Source: EX4572-165 sp964581795 (GTDB lineage Archaea > Thermoplasmatota > E2 > DHVEG-1). Taken from it: DNA of 34,391 nucleotides. A program made the translations under genes and the position numbers. The DNA lies in assembly GCA_964581795.1 (NCBI GenBank), contig CAZOPW010000017.1:1-34391 (forward strand), given 5' to 3'. Positions 23,885 through 31,406 of the stretch are shown here, one piece after another. The notes under the pieces were generated by a model, which had not been told where the DNA came from, did not search any database, and worked only from the letters and a program-made list of their open reading frames with translations. Every line of letters starts with the position of its first letter. Within the stretch, counting starts at the first letter, position 1.

Positions 23885-24277
23885 ATGAAACGGAAGCGAT
23901 CAATGGTCCTAGATGAGAATGATGAACATGCAGTCCAACTGTTTACAGACTTAGGAATGCCAAAAAATTTGGCAAAAACACTTGTGTATATTTCCCAATG
24001 TGATGAATGCAGATCTGCTGATGTTGAACAAGGTGCTGATCTTCGACAACCTGAAGTAAGTGTAGCAATGCAAGAACTTCGTAAGAGAGGATGGGCAAAA
24101 AAAAGAGATTTGAAAAAGGATGGGAAAGGACGACCTGTGCATGTGTATAAACTCACCAAACCACTTCCTGAGATACTGCAAACATTTGAACAGGATAAAC
24201 TTGATGAAGTTGAAAGCATCAAACAGAATCTAGATGACCTTCAAGATCTCATAAAAGAATATCGAAAAAATGAATGA
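23885..24277 (+). CDS. Winged-helix transcriptional regulator
   Basis: A protein of 130 residues when started at ATG 23885, which follows GAGGAG (23872-23877) by seven bases. Residues about 15-95 form an ArsR/TrmB-type winged helix: LFTDLGMPKNLAKTLVYISQ, ADLRQPEVSVAMQELRKRGW (recognition helix) and the wing DLKKDGKGRPVHVYKL. The C-terminus (KLDEVESIKQNLDDLQDLIK) is a coiled coil, probably for dimerisation. Two cysteines in CDECR could bind metal but do not form a recognised site. It is like archaeal wHTH proteins of unknown effector. TATA-like AATATAAATAC at 23839-23849 serves it. The 118-codon frame on the opposite strand is a shadow. Confidence 0.78.
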   Translation: MKRKRSMVLDENDEHAVQLFTDLGMPKNLAKTLVYISQCDECRSADVEQGADLRQPEVSVAMQELRKRGWAKKRDLKKDGKGRPVHVYKLTKPLPEILQTFEQDKLDEVESIKQNLDDLQDLIKEYRKNE

Positions 24278-24441
24278 TTGGTGCAGAGGATAAGCCCTAA
24301 GTATAGTATCACGCTACATACAAGGAGATTGATTTAGGATTAATTTCATTCTGTCAAACAACTCTTTTTTTATGATCTATTTTAAGATTAGGTTTGGATT
24401 TATCAGTATGTTTATAATCTTATAAATACTATTGAGTCTTC

Positions 24442-25545
24442 ATGATTTTAACAGATAGGATTAAAAAGATTTTTTCACAAAGTGATGACCATGTTGATGT
24501 TATCATACTAAAAAATGCTTCAGCTCCATTTATTGATTCAACTTTTTTTTATGTCACTGGTATCAAACAAGGATTATTTGAAGGATGCACCGCTTTTCTT
24601 TATCCAGATGGCTCCATTCGATTGTTGGTATCCGCATTAGAACAACCTCTTGTTCCTGATCATATTCCAACTTCAACCTACTCATCAAAAAAGGATTTCA
24701 ATGATCAACTCCAAAAACATTTGAATAATGTTGACACGGTAGGCTTAAACACGGCATCTATTTTGTATGATGATCACCAAGAATTATGTGATCTTTTTGC
24801 TGACACCAATTTTTTATCGGTTTCTAAAGCTATTAAATCTGCTCGTATTATTAAGGATGCAGAGGAACTCAAACGAATTAGAGAGGCATGTTATATCGCT
24901 GATCAAGTTATGAAAAAGATTCCAACGTTTTTTTCTTCACCTCTTACTGAACAACAACTCGCTGCTGAAATAGATCACCAGTTAAAACAACACGGAGCTT
25001 CATCCCCTGCTTTTGAAACTATTTCATCTTTTGGAGCAAATACTGCAAAACCACATTATAGTCATGGAAAAAAAGAAATCGAATCTGGAGATTTCGTCCT
25101 TTGTGATTTCGGTGCTACTGTTGATCATTATCATTCAGATACTACTCGCACGTTTATTTATGGAAAACCAACTGAAAAACAAAAACGGATTCATCACACC
25201 GTGCTCTCAGCTCAGCAACAAGCGTTACACGCCATTAAACCCGGAATCGCAGCAAATACCATTCATCAAATAACCACTGAAACCATAGATAAAACTGAAT
25301 TTAAAGGTTATTTCATTCATTCCACAGGGCACAGCCTCGGATTAGAAGTCCATGATCCAGGTATCGGTTTTTCAGATGCATATGAAACCCCGCTTCAACC
25401 AGGTATGGTCCTTACAGTTGAACCAGGAATCTACATTCCTGAACTCGGTGGTGTTCGTATTGAAGATGACATTGTGATTTCACCTGATGGATATATTCAA
25501 CTTACCACTTCATCAAAGGACCTCATTGAAATCCCAATAATCTAA
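24442..25545 (+). CDS. pepQ: Xaa-Pro dipeptidase/aminopeptidase (M24 family)
   Basis: A protein of 367 residues that removes proline-linked residues from peptides in the cytoplasm. Residues 1-130 form the creatinase-like N-terminal domain. The pita-bread catalytic domain (about 140-367) has all five dinuclear metal ligands: D222 (CDFGA), D233 (SDTTR), H297 (STGHSLG), E327 (VEPG) and E341 (IEDD). The start ATG at 24442 has TTTATAAT about 30 bases upstream and no RBS, so translation is probably leaderless. The upstream 164 bases have no gene. Family members differ as dipeptidase or aminopeptidase, which sequence alone does not settle here. Confidence 0.9.
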   Translation: MILTDRIKKIFSQSDDHVDVIILKNASAPFIDSTFFYVTGIKQGLFEGCTAFLYPDGSIRLLVSALEQPLVPDHIPTSTYSSKKDFNDQLQKHLNNVDTVGLNTASILYDDHQELCDLFADTNFLSVSKAIKSARIIKDAEELKRIREACYIADQVMKKIPTFFSSPLTEQQLAAEIDHQLKQHGASSPAFETISSFGANTAKPHYSHGKKEIESGDFVLCDFGATVDHYHSDTTRTFIYGKPTEKQKRIHHTVLSAQQQALHAIKPGIAANTIHQITTETIDKTEFKGYFIHSTGHSLGLEVHDPGIGFSDAYETPLQPGMVLTVEPGIYIPELGGVRIEDDIVISPDGYIQLTTSSKDLIEIPII

Positions 25546-25616
25546 ATTAGTTGGATTATATTTTCCATTAGCTTTTTATTCCAACAGAGATTATCGGCTA
25601 CACGAGTTGATTTATC

Positions 25617-26915
25617 ATGGTTTGGTATGATGAGGCTGAATATATTAGAAATCAAGCAAAATTAAACAATCAATTTTACGCAGATTCATTACCGATGATT
25701 CCAAGTGAAAACGTGTTATCACCGCTCTGTAAAGAATTATTAATATCAGATTTTCATGGAAGATATGCTGAGGGAACACCTGGAAATCGATATTATGAGG
25801 GTTGTGAATTTTTTGATAATGTTGAACGAAAAGGAATGGAACTAGCAAAAAAACTGTTCAATTGTGCCTATGCTGACATTCGCCCAACTGCAGGGACCAC
25901 TGCGAATATGGCAGTGTTAAAAGCATTGATTAAACCCGGTGAAACAGCAACGGTCCTTGATCTTGCAAACGGCGCTCATATCTCTTTTGGGAAATGGGGT
26001 GCTGCTGCATTACGAGGTATCAACCTTGTTTCTTACCCATTCAATGATCAAGAGATGAATATTGATGTAGATGGAGCAGTGAAATTAATTAAAAAGGTGA
26101 AGCCAACTCTTGCATTGAACGGTCGAAGTGTTTTTTTATTTCCAAGTCCAATTAAGGAAATTGCTGAAGCAGCTCATGATGTTGGTGCACATTTAGTTTA
26201 TGATGCCGCTCATGTTCTTGGTTTAATCGCGGGTAAACAATTCCAAGATCCCATTCGGGAAGGAGCTGATGTGATGAGTGGAAGTACTCATAAAACCCTA
26301 CCCGGTCCTCAAGGTGGTATGATATTATCAGATCATAAAGGGGAAACAAAAGAAGATCAATCGTTTTTAAATCGATTGAATTTTGGGGTATTTCCTGGTG
26401 TTACTTCATCATATCATTTACATCATGTCGCTGCTAAAGTCGTTGCTTTCGCTGAACACTTGGAATTTGGAGAAGCCTATGCTAAACAAACTATAGAGAA
26501 TGCACAACATTTAGCACAAGCATTACATGATCAAGGGTTCAAAGTGATTGGAGAATCTCTTGGATTCACGAAATCTCATCAAGTTCTTCTCGCTGTTGGT
26601 CAAGGAAAGGGGAAACAAGCAGCCAAGTCACTTGAACAAGCGGGAGTTGTAACTAATATGAATACAATACCAGGTGATACTGATCCATTAAATCCATCGG
26701 GATTACGGATTGGAACGCCTGAATTAACACGAATTGGAATGAAAAAAGAAGAAATGAAAGATATCGCAGCATTCTATGACAGAGTCCTTCAGAAAAAGGA
26801 AGATCCAAAAAAGGTAAGAGAAGACGTGAAATCATTCCGAGCTGATTTTCAGGAAATTCACTATTGCTTTAAAAAAGGATTCCGCGGGTATGATTATCAT
26901 ACGCTTGTCGACTAA
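25617..26915 (+). CDS. glyA: Serine hydroxymethyltransferase
   Basis: A protein of 432 residues, the normal length. It interconverts serine and glycine with a tetrahydropterin one-carbon carrier. The PLP lysine is K226 in GSTHKTLPGPQGG. D196 and H199 in VYDAAHVLG contact the cofactor, and SENVLSP and EGTPGNRYYEG near the N-terminus are substrate and cofactor loops. The sequence is of the archaeal branch; whether tetrahydromethanopterin or tetrahydrofolate is the carrier cannot be told. It is followed 8 bases later by the AK6-like kinase and then the CDP-alcohol transferase, so the three may be one transcript. The gene is intact. Confidence 0.94.
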   Translation: MVWYDEAEYIRNQAKLNNQFYADSLPMIPSENVLSPLCKELLISDFHGRYAEGTPGNRYYEGCEFFDNVERKGMELAKKLFNCAYADIRPTAGTTANMAVLKALIKPGETATVLDLANGAHISFGKWGAAALRGINLVSYPFNDQEMNIDVDGAVKLIKKVKPTLALNGRSVFLFPSPIKEIAEAAHDVGAHLVYDAAHVLGLIAGKQFQDPIREGADVMSGSTHKTLPGPQGGMILSDHKGETKEDQSFLNRLNFGVFPGVTSSYHLHHVAAKVVAFAEHLEFGEAYAKQTIENAQHLAQALHDQGFKVIGESLGFTKSHQVLLAVGQGKGKQAAKSLEQAGVVTNMNTIPGDTDPLNPSGLRIGTPELTRIGMKKEEMKDIAAFYDRVLQKKEDPKKVREDVKSFRADFQEIHYCFKKGFRGYDYHTLVD

Positions 26916-26923
26916 TCTTGCTT

Positions 26924-27496
26924 ATGATTCTTGGATTAACGGGGACTCCCGGAACAGGAAAAACTTCAGTTGCTCGTTTAATAGAAGCAAAAAATGTACC
27001 GGTCATTTATCTTAAAGAACTAGCAAAGAAACAAGGGTTCATTGATTCAATTGATGAAGAGAGGAATAGTTTTATTATCGATTTGAATGCCGTAGATCGA
27101 TTTCTAGAACAAACAAAAGAAAAGGATGATTCTTTTTTGATTGAGAGTCATCTTTCGCATCTTCTTTCTACCGTTGAACAAGTCATAGTTCTTCGTTGTC
27201 ATCCTAAGATATTACGAGATCGATTAGTGAAACGACAGTGGAGTTGGAAGAAAATACGAGAGAATTTGGAAGCGGAAATGTTAGATGTCATTTTGTGCGA
27301 AGCAGTTGATCAGTGTGGAAAGGATAATGTTTTTGAAATAGATTCAACTCGTCTCTCTCTTGATTTAATTGCTAATGATATTTATCAAAAACTAAACAAT
27401 GAAGATACAAAGTATTTAACAATACCTGGAAGGTTTGATTGGTCAGAATTACTTTTTGATTCAACGATATTAGAGGAGAAAAAGAATGGTTCTTGA
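26924..27496 (+). CDS. AK6/Fap7-type adenylate kinase
   Basis: A protein of 190 residues from ATG 26924 (a TTG is two codons upstream). The P-loop is GTPGTGKT (7-14). The AMP-binding part and LID are short, with RQWSWKKIRENLEAEMLDVI as the typical AK6 motif region; HLSHLL follows the strand ending FLIES. AK6/Fap7 proteins convert AMP and ATP to ADP and, in archaea and eukaryotes, help small-subunit ribosome assembly through uS11. Both roles are family knowledge. The C-terminus (LTIPGRFDWSELL) is longer than in the minimal members. The stop codon overlaps the start of the next gene by 11 bases, implying coupling. Confidence 0.85.
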   Translation: MILGLTGTPGTGKTSVARLIEAKNVPVIYLKELAKKQGFIDSIDEERNSFIIDLNAVDRFLEQTKEKDDSFLIESHLSHLLSTVEQVIVLRCHPKILRDRLVKRQWSWKKIRENLEAEMLDVILCEAVDQCGKDNVFEIDSTRLSLDLIANDIYQKLNNEDTKYLTIPGRFDWSELLFDSTILEEKKNGS

Positions 27497-28121
27497 TAAA
27501 AAACGATCACTAGTTGATCCATTATTAACCAGATTTGCTAGGGTTTTTTCGTTTCTTTCCCCTGATGTATTCACTTGGATTGCATTGCTGTGTGCTTTTG
27601 CTGCAGCTACTTTTTTTTATTTTTCAACACCTGAAAATGAACTTTTAATTTGGTTTCTTCCAATCGCGTCAATATGTGTTTTTCTTAATGGTTTTTTTGA
27701 TGCTCTTGATGGGAAATTAGCAAAGTTACATCATCTTTCCTCTAAAAGAGGTGATTTTCTTGATCATGCGATAGATCGATTCGCAGATGTATTTATAGTA
27801 GGAGGACTTGCGTTAAGTCCTTGGTGTCATTTAGAATTTGGTTTTTTTGCCATGATTGGAATGTTGTTGACTAGTTACATGGGGACACAAGCTCAAGCGG
27901 TGGGAATGAATCGATTATATACTGGATTACTTGGCCGAGCGGATCGGCTAGCAGTTTTGATTTTCGCTCCAGTAATTCAACATATTCTTCTAAGATACAA
28001 CATACCCATTATTTATGGATTTACATTACTTGATTGGGTATTAATCTATTTGGCAATCGTTGGTATTTTTACTGCAGTGCAACGATTTAGTATTACCCTT
28101 CTTTCTTTTAAAAATAAATAA
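27486..28121 (+). CDS. CDP-alcohol phosphatidyltransferase (archaetidyl-lipid headgroup synthase)
   Basis: An integral membrane enzyme of 211 residues and about six spans. The signature D-x2-DG-x2-A-[RK]-x8-G-x3-D-x3-D is complete: D72, D75, G76, A79, K80 (usually Arg), G89, D93 and D97. It transfers a CDP-activated lipid onto an alcohol such as inositol phosphate or glycerol phosphate; in archaea the closest role is archaetidylinositol phosphate synthase, but the headgroup is not settled by sequence. The ATG at 27486 lies within the end of the AK6-like gene and follows GAGGAG by 8 bases. Archaea often carry this enzyme beside a small nucleotide kinase. Confidence 0.87.
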   Translation: MVLDKKRSLVDPLLTRFARVFSFLSPDVFTWIALLCAFAAATFFYFSTPENELLIWFLPIASICVFLNGFFDALDGKLAKLHHLSSKRGDFLDHAIDRFADVFIVGGLALSPWCHLEFGFFAMIGMLLTSYMGTQAQAVGMNRLYTGLLGRADRLAVLIFAPVIQHILLRYNIPIIYGFTLLDWVLIYLAIVGIFTAVQRFSITLLSFKNK

Positions 28122-28159
28122 AATGAAGAATCAATTAGGTTGAGAAAAAGGAGTTTTTT

Positions 28160-28423
28160 TTATAGTTTCTCTATTGTGAACAATTTAATTAGAAGCACTA
28201 TTGCGATTAGATAACTAAGGATAATAGATAATGCTGCACTGAAAAAATTCACTGTGAACACAAGTATGATTGCTAGTGAAGCTAATCCAACGATTAATCC
28301 TACCGCAATGCGAAGTTTTGTTAATGAGTTCATCCTGGAGAAGAATGAAAGGGATTGGTCAAGAGCAAGTAATTGAGAAAGAATAATACTATTCATTTTT
28401 TTCACTTTATTATATTCTGACAT
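28160..28423 (-). CDS. Small two-span membrane protein of unknown function
   Basis: A protein of 87 residues or fewer. After a polar N-terminus (SQLLALDQSLSFFSR) two hydrophobic segments lie at about 39-60 (IAVGLIVGLASLAIILVFTV) and 62-82 (FFSAALSIILSYLIAIVLLI). The tail is short and basic-acidic (KLFTIEKL). The ATG at 28423 opens the frame, but TACATATAAAGC (28430-28440) is a TATA box only about 13 bases upstream. This would put transcription start near 28409 and favour the ATG at 28396 (78 residues), which also has GTGAA before it. No family is recognised. It converges on the CDP-alcohol transferase gene with a T-rich 38-base gap. Confidence 0.55.
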   Translation of the reverse strand: MSEYNKVKKMNSIILSQLLALDQSLSFFSRMNSLTKLRIAVGLIVGLASLAIILVFTVNFFSAALSIILSYLIAIVLLIKLFTIEKL

Positions 28424-28533
28424 GTAATGCTTTATATGTATTTTGGAACAGTTCTTATCGAAATAATTTTTGTACTCTACAATTTTTTAAGGTGTGTAAA
28501 CACTTTTAAAGAAGAAGAGTTATGCACTGTGTT

Positions 28534-28803
28534 ATGGCTGAAAAGAATGCTTCAACGGAAACGCAGGAATCAAAACAGAAAACGTACACATTTGAAGATG
28601 CAATGACTGTTGCTGATGATATTTTTTCTTTACAAAAAGATAAAGAATATCATCCTGGAGCCTTTGTTCATGGACTTATTTTTGCTTTGGAAGCAACTCA
28701 GCAATCATATCAAATTCCTCCTCAACAGTTAGCAGAAGTAAAACGGAGTGTACGAAAATATATTAAACAAGTCAATGAAACAGTTAATAAGGAAAAATCA
28801 TAA
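28534..28803 (+). CDS. Conserved-looking small helical protein, function unknown
   Basis: A protein of 89 residues from ATG 28534. This start is chosen because TTTTAAAG at 28504-28511 is a TATA box whose predicted transcription start coincides with that ATG, i.e. a leaderless gene; an ATG 12 bases upstream is the alternative. The sequence is soluble: a polar start (EKNASTETQESKQK), a helix FEDAMTVADDIFSLQKDKEY, the stretch HPGAFVHGLIFALEATQQSYQ, then IPPQQLAEVKRSVRKYIKQV. It looks like a compact helical bundle of the UPF-type small archaeal proteins, but I do not recognise the family. Confidence 0.6.
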   Translation: MAEKNASTETQESKQKTYTFEDAMTVADDIFSLQKDKEYHPGAFVHGLIFALEATQQSYQIPPQQLAEVKRSVRKYIKQVNETVNKEKS

Positions 28804-28848
28804 TCAAATATTGACTATTTCGTAAATCTAATCTATATTGATTTTTTT

Positions 28849-29202
28849 TTATAAGTTCAATAATGATTCTTCTTTTTTTCTACTTCCTTTTAAAAAAACA
28901 AAATCAAATAACCATCCATTGTATTGATCCAGATATTCACCTTGATCAATATTTTTATCTTCATAATATGAAACCCAATCTTTCCACACTGGTTTTTGTT
29001 CCTTCATTAATAATTTAACATCATTTTGATATCGCTTAAATAAATCAATACTGTTTTGAACTTCCTGGAATGCTTCAGTTACCCCTTCGGTGAATCCTTT
29101 TTTGAAATCATCTTCTTTTGATTTCTTATTTTTCTTATAGATCGATTGTTCTTTCACAGATAATGGTTCTAATTTTTTCATTGGCTTTCTCAACTCATTC
29201 AT
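28849..29202 (-). CDS. Hypothetical protein with basic helical N-terminus
   Basis: A protein of 117 residues. The first 35 residues are highly basic (RKPMKKLEPLSVKEQSIYKKNKKSK) and could bind nucleic acid or membranes. Residues 36-75 form a helix (KGFTEGVTEAFQEVQNSIDLFKRYQNDVKLL). The C-terminal part is aromatic (VWKDWVSYYEDKNIDQGEYLDQYNGWLFDFVFL). It has no signal peptide or span. The ATG at 29202 is the first in frame; a second Met lies at residue 8. I do not recognise it. It lies between other unknown genes. Confidence 0.5.
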   Translation of the reverse strand: MNELRKPMKKLEPLSVKEQSIYKKNKKSKEDDFKKGFTEGVTEAFQEVQNSIDLFKRYQNDVKLLMKEQKPVWKDWVSYYEDKNIDQGEYLDQYNGWLFDFVFLKGSRKKEESLLNL

Positions 29203-29371
29203 AGCTTTGTCTTTTTATGCTACTGCTAAAAGATTTTTTATCAACCAAAAAATAATACTGCTTTTAGTTATACATGAGTAAAGTTGGTATCATTTATAAA
29301 ATTTTGGTTATGAGAAAAAATAGAAGTTAAGCTTTCCTTAATTATAAAAATTATAAAAAGAAAAAAAGAGG

Positions 29372-29848
29372 TTATTTTTTGAAAAAACTGAAAAATCCTC
29401 GTTTCTTTTCTGGTCGTTCCGGTTTATCAATTTTCTTTGGTTTTTCTGTCGCTGGAAATTCAGGTAATGGTGATTCAACTGGTTCAGTTTCTGTGAGTTC
29501 TGTAGATCCTGGATCAGTTGGTTCTGCATGTTTATCTAAAGAATCATTTGAGTCAAGAAGTTTATCAATTTCAGATGCAATGTAATCATGTGCATCAAGA
29601 TTTGGTTTATCTTCATCGGTTGGTTGAGTTCTTGTGTTTTGAGTTTTTGAATCTGGTTTATCCGGGGAAGGAGTGTCATGAGGCGTAGTTTCTTTTAAAT
29701 GAATTTTCATATCATGTCCTTGATTTATAGATTTATCTGGTTGATCTTGATAAAGCCGATGAACAAGTTTTTTGATTTCTTTAGATTCTATGTGTTCCAA
29801 ATAAGGTTCAGTTTTTGACAACGAATCCTCACCATTAATCCTTATCAC
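29372..29848 (-). CDS. Acidic, low-complexity (disordered) protein with basic aromatic tail
   Basis: A protein of 158 residues starting with GTG at 29848 (no ATG fits). After a short helical N-terminus (KTEPYLEHIESKEIKKLVHRL) it is rich in Pro, Asp, Glu, Thr and Ser (for example TTPHDTPSPDKPDSK and PTDPGSTELTETEPVESPLP) and should be disordered. A helix ASEIDKLLDSNDSLD lies in the middle. The end is strongly basic and aromatic (PEKKRGFFSFFKK), a possible membrane-surface or partner-binding motif. It is 82 bases downstream of the HhH-AAA+ gene on the same strand and may be its partner. No family is recognised. Confidence 0.5.
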   Translation of the reverse strand: MIRINGEDSLSKTEPYLEHIESKEIKKLVHRLYQDQPDKSINQGHDMKIHLKETTPHDTPSPDKPDSKTQNTRTQPTDEDKPNLDAHDYIASEIDKLLDSNDSLDKHAEPTDPGSTELTETEPVESPLPEFPATEKPKKIDKPERPEKKRGFFSFFKK

Positions 29849-29930
29849 TCATTATTATAAAAAATTAATTGAATATTTTGTTTTTTTAATCTCAATATTT
29901 AGTTTTATCAATAAAAATGAAAATGATGCA

Positions 29931-31268
29931 TCAGGGTTGATGCCATGTCCGAATTGACTCTTCAACTATTTCCGTTGCCTCATCTAATGTATCATCATCA
30001 ATTGAAGAAAATGATGCTCGAGCAATTGCCATAGGAATACGACGTATGTAATCCGCCATACGAAGATCTCTTCGTAAATTCGTATTATAGTATTCTTCAA
30101 CAATATCACTCATTTGTTTTAAATACGATTTCACTTGTGAATCTGATGCGTTTATTTCAGGTGTAAACCTTCGTGAAAGCCTCATCCATTGATCATAATA
30201 CTCGGGTTTCTTTTTTATTTCACCTTTATCGTAAAATTTTTTGTGAAATAAATCTAACCGCTCATCCGTATCAATGTTTCCAACCCTAACAATTAATGCA
30301 CATCGACTCACAAGAAGAGGAGAAAGCCCAATATCATTTACTGCGTTTTTAGTAAACACTTTTGTTTTAGGATTAGCAAAAGCAATCATGATGAATTGAC
30401 TTTTAATATTCTGATGCACTTTTGCAGAATGTACCGTACATTTCCCATTTGATAATAACTCATAAGTGTACTCTATATCATCTTGAGGGATTTTATCGAA
30501 TTCATCTACTAAAATTAATTTTTGATCCGCATGAGGAAGCGCTCCTAAATCACCGGTCCCTAAATTACAGACCAGTCCTGAACGAGTTGCATTTGCTCCG
30601 ATATTTGTGATATCTGAGAATTGTTCACTGATGATTTCTTTAGCCATTGTTTTGCTACTTCCAGGTTCACCAATTATTAATGAATGAACCGGTTCAGCAA
30701 ATGTGGAAAACATACTTGTAACAATGACTTTTTTCATAATGTTATTACCATGAATTTCTGAGAAAACATTTTTCCAAAATCCTTCAAAACCTCGTTTTTT
30801 CGCAAATTCTCTTAAATCGTCTTCAGGCAGAAAGATTCCTTCTTTTTCTTTTTCCTCTAATTTTTTTGCTTCGATGATTTCTTGCAATGCTTCAGCTTTT
30901 CTGATTACTTTGTTGAATCCAGTGGATTTCCGTTTTAAGGTTAATTTGTTTTCTTCGATGTCTAACGCAACAGTTCCCCATCCTGTTTTATATACGTCAA
31001 AAGCGGTTAACACTGATTTTCGCACGGCTCTGCTCGTGCTTTTCACGATGACTTCAACGGCATCTTCATTTTTGATGATAATATTGACAAGATTTTTGTT
31101 AAATAAAATATTTCGAGCTCTTTGGATCAATTGTTTTCCTTTGCTTGGTCCCATTCCAAGCATTTGCACAGACATGACTGCAAGTTGTTCTAATGTTGTT
31201 ATGCCCATATGTTCCAATTTTTTCCTATCTGAAGGGATGACACCGATTTTACTTAGATCGTCTTCCAT
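29931..31268 (-). CDS. Helix-hairpin-helix plus MCM-like AAA+ ATPase fusion
   Basis: A protein of 445 residues. Residues 1-60 form a RadA/NusA-type helix-hairpin-helix unit (RKKLEHMGITTLEQLAVMS ... MGPSKGKQLIQRARNIL). A middle part (61-170) has unknown folds and a charged helix. The AAA+ core (about 170-380) has Walker A GEPGSSKT (200-207), the insert ATRSGLVCNLGTGDLGALPH, Walker B LILVDEFDK (251-259), sensor-1 FANP (297-300) and the arginine finger at R322 in PLLVSRCALI. The lid (about 340-445) ends RMADYIRRIPMAIARASFS. The core is MCM-like but lacks the MCM N-terminal domains and adds a DNA-binding HhH. A DNA remodelling or repair role is inferred. It is divergent from hflX. Confidence 0.78.
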   Translation of the reverse strand: MEDDLSKIGVIPSDRKKLEHMGITTLEQLAVMSVQMLGMGPSKGKQLIQRARNILFNKNLVNIIIKNEDAVEVIVKSTSRAVRKSVLTAFDVYKTGWGTVALDIEENKLTLKRKSTGFNKVIRKAEALQEIIEAKKLEEKEKEGIFLPEDDLREFAKKRGFEGFWKNVFSEIHGNNIMKKVIVTSMFSTFAEPVHSLIIGEPGSSKTMAKEIISEQFSDITNIGANATRSGLVCNLGTGDLGALPHADQKLILVDEFDKIPQDDIEYTYELLSNGKCTVHSAKVHQNIKSQFIMIAFANPKTKVFTKNAVNDIGLSPLLVSRCALIVRVGNIDTDERLDLFHKKFYDKGEIKKKPEYYDQWMRLSRRFTPEINASDSQVKSYLKQMSDIVEEYYNTNLRRDLRMADYIRRIPMAIARASFSSIDDDTLDEATEIVEESIRTWHQP

Positions 31269-31406
31269 AAGTAATCACTTTTCCGGAGTAATATGGAGTC
31301 CTCTAATTAAAATGTTACCCTACGCACAGAATAATAAGATTCATAGGGTTTTTATTATAGAAACGTTCTTTTCACTTTCATTACTAAATAAAAATTCGGA
31401 GTCATT
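31269..31406. promoter_or_regulatory. Divergent promoters of the HhH-AAA+ gene and hflX
   Basis: For the minus-strand gene, CATTTTAATTAG at about 31302-31313 is a TATA candidate about 40 bases before the ATG. For hflX, TACTAAATAAAAATT around 31380-31394 is close to the ATG at 31407, and GGAG at 31399-31402 is a weak RBS five bases before it. No operator-like repeat is evident. Confidence 0.4.

Noticed and set aside
23866..24222. A 118-codon open frame on the minus strand
   Set aside because: It is antisense to the winged-helix regulator and is Ser/Cys/Phe-rich with no start signals; the regulator frame has a clear domain and RBS.
24278..24441. Weak inverted repeat CCTAA/TTAGG between the wHTH regulator and pepQ
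   Set aside because: The arms are only five bases with imperfect inner pairing; not distinguishable from chance.
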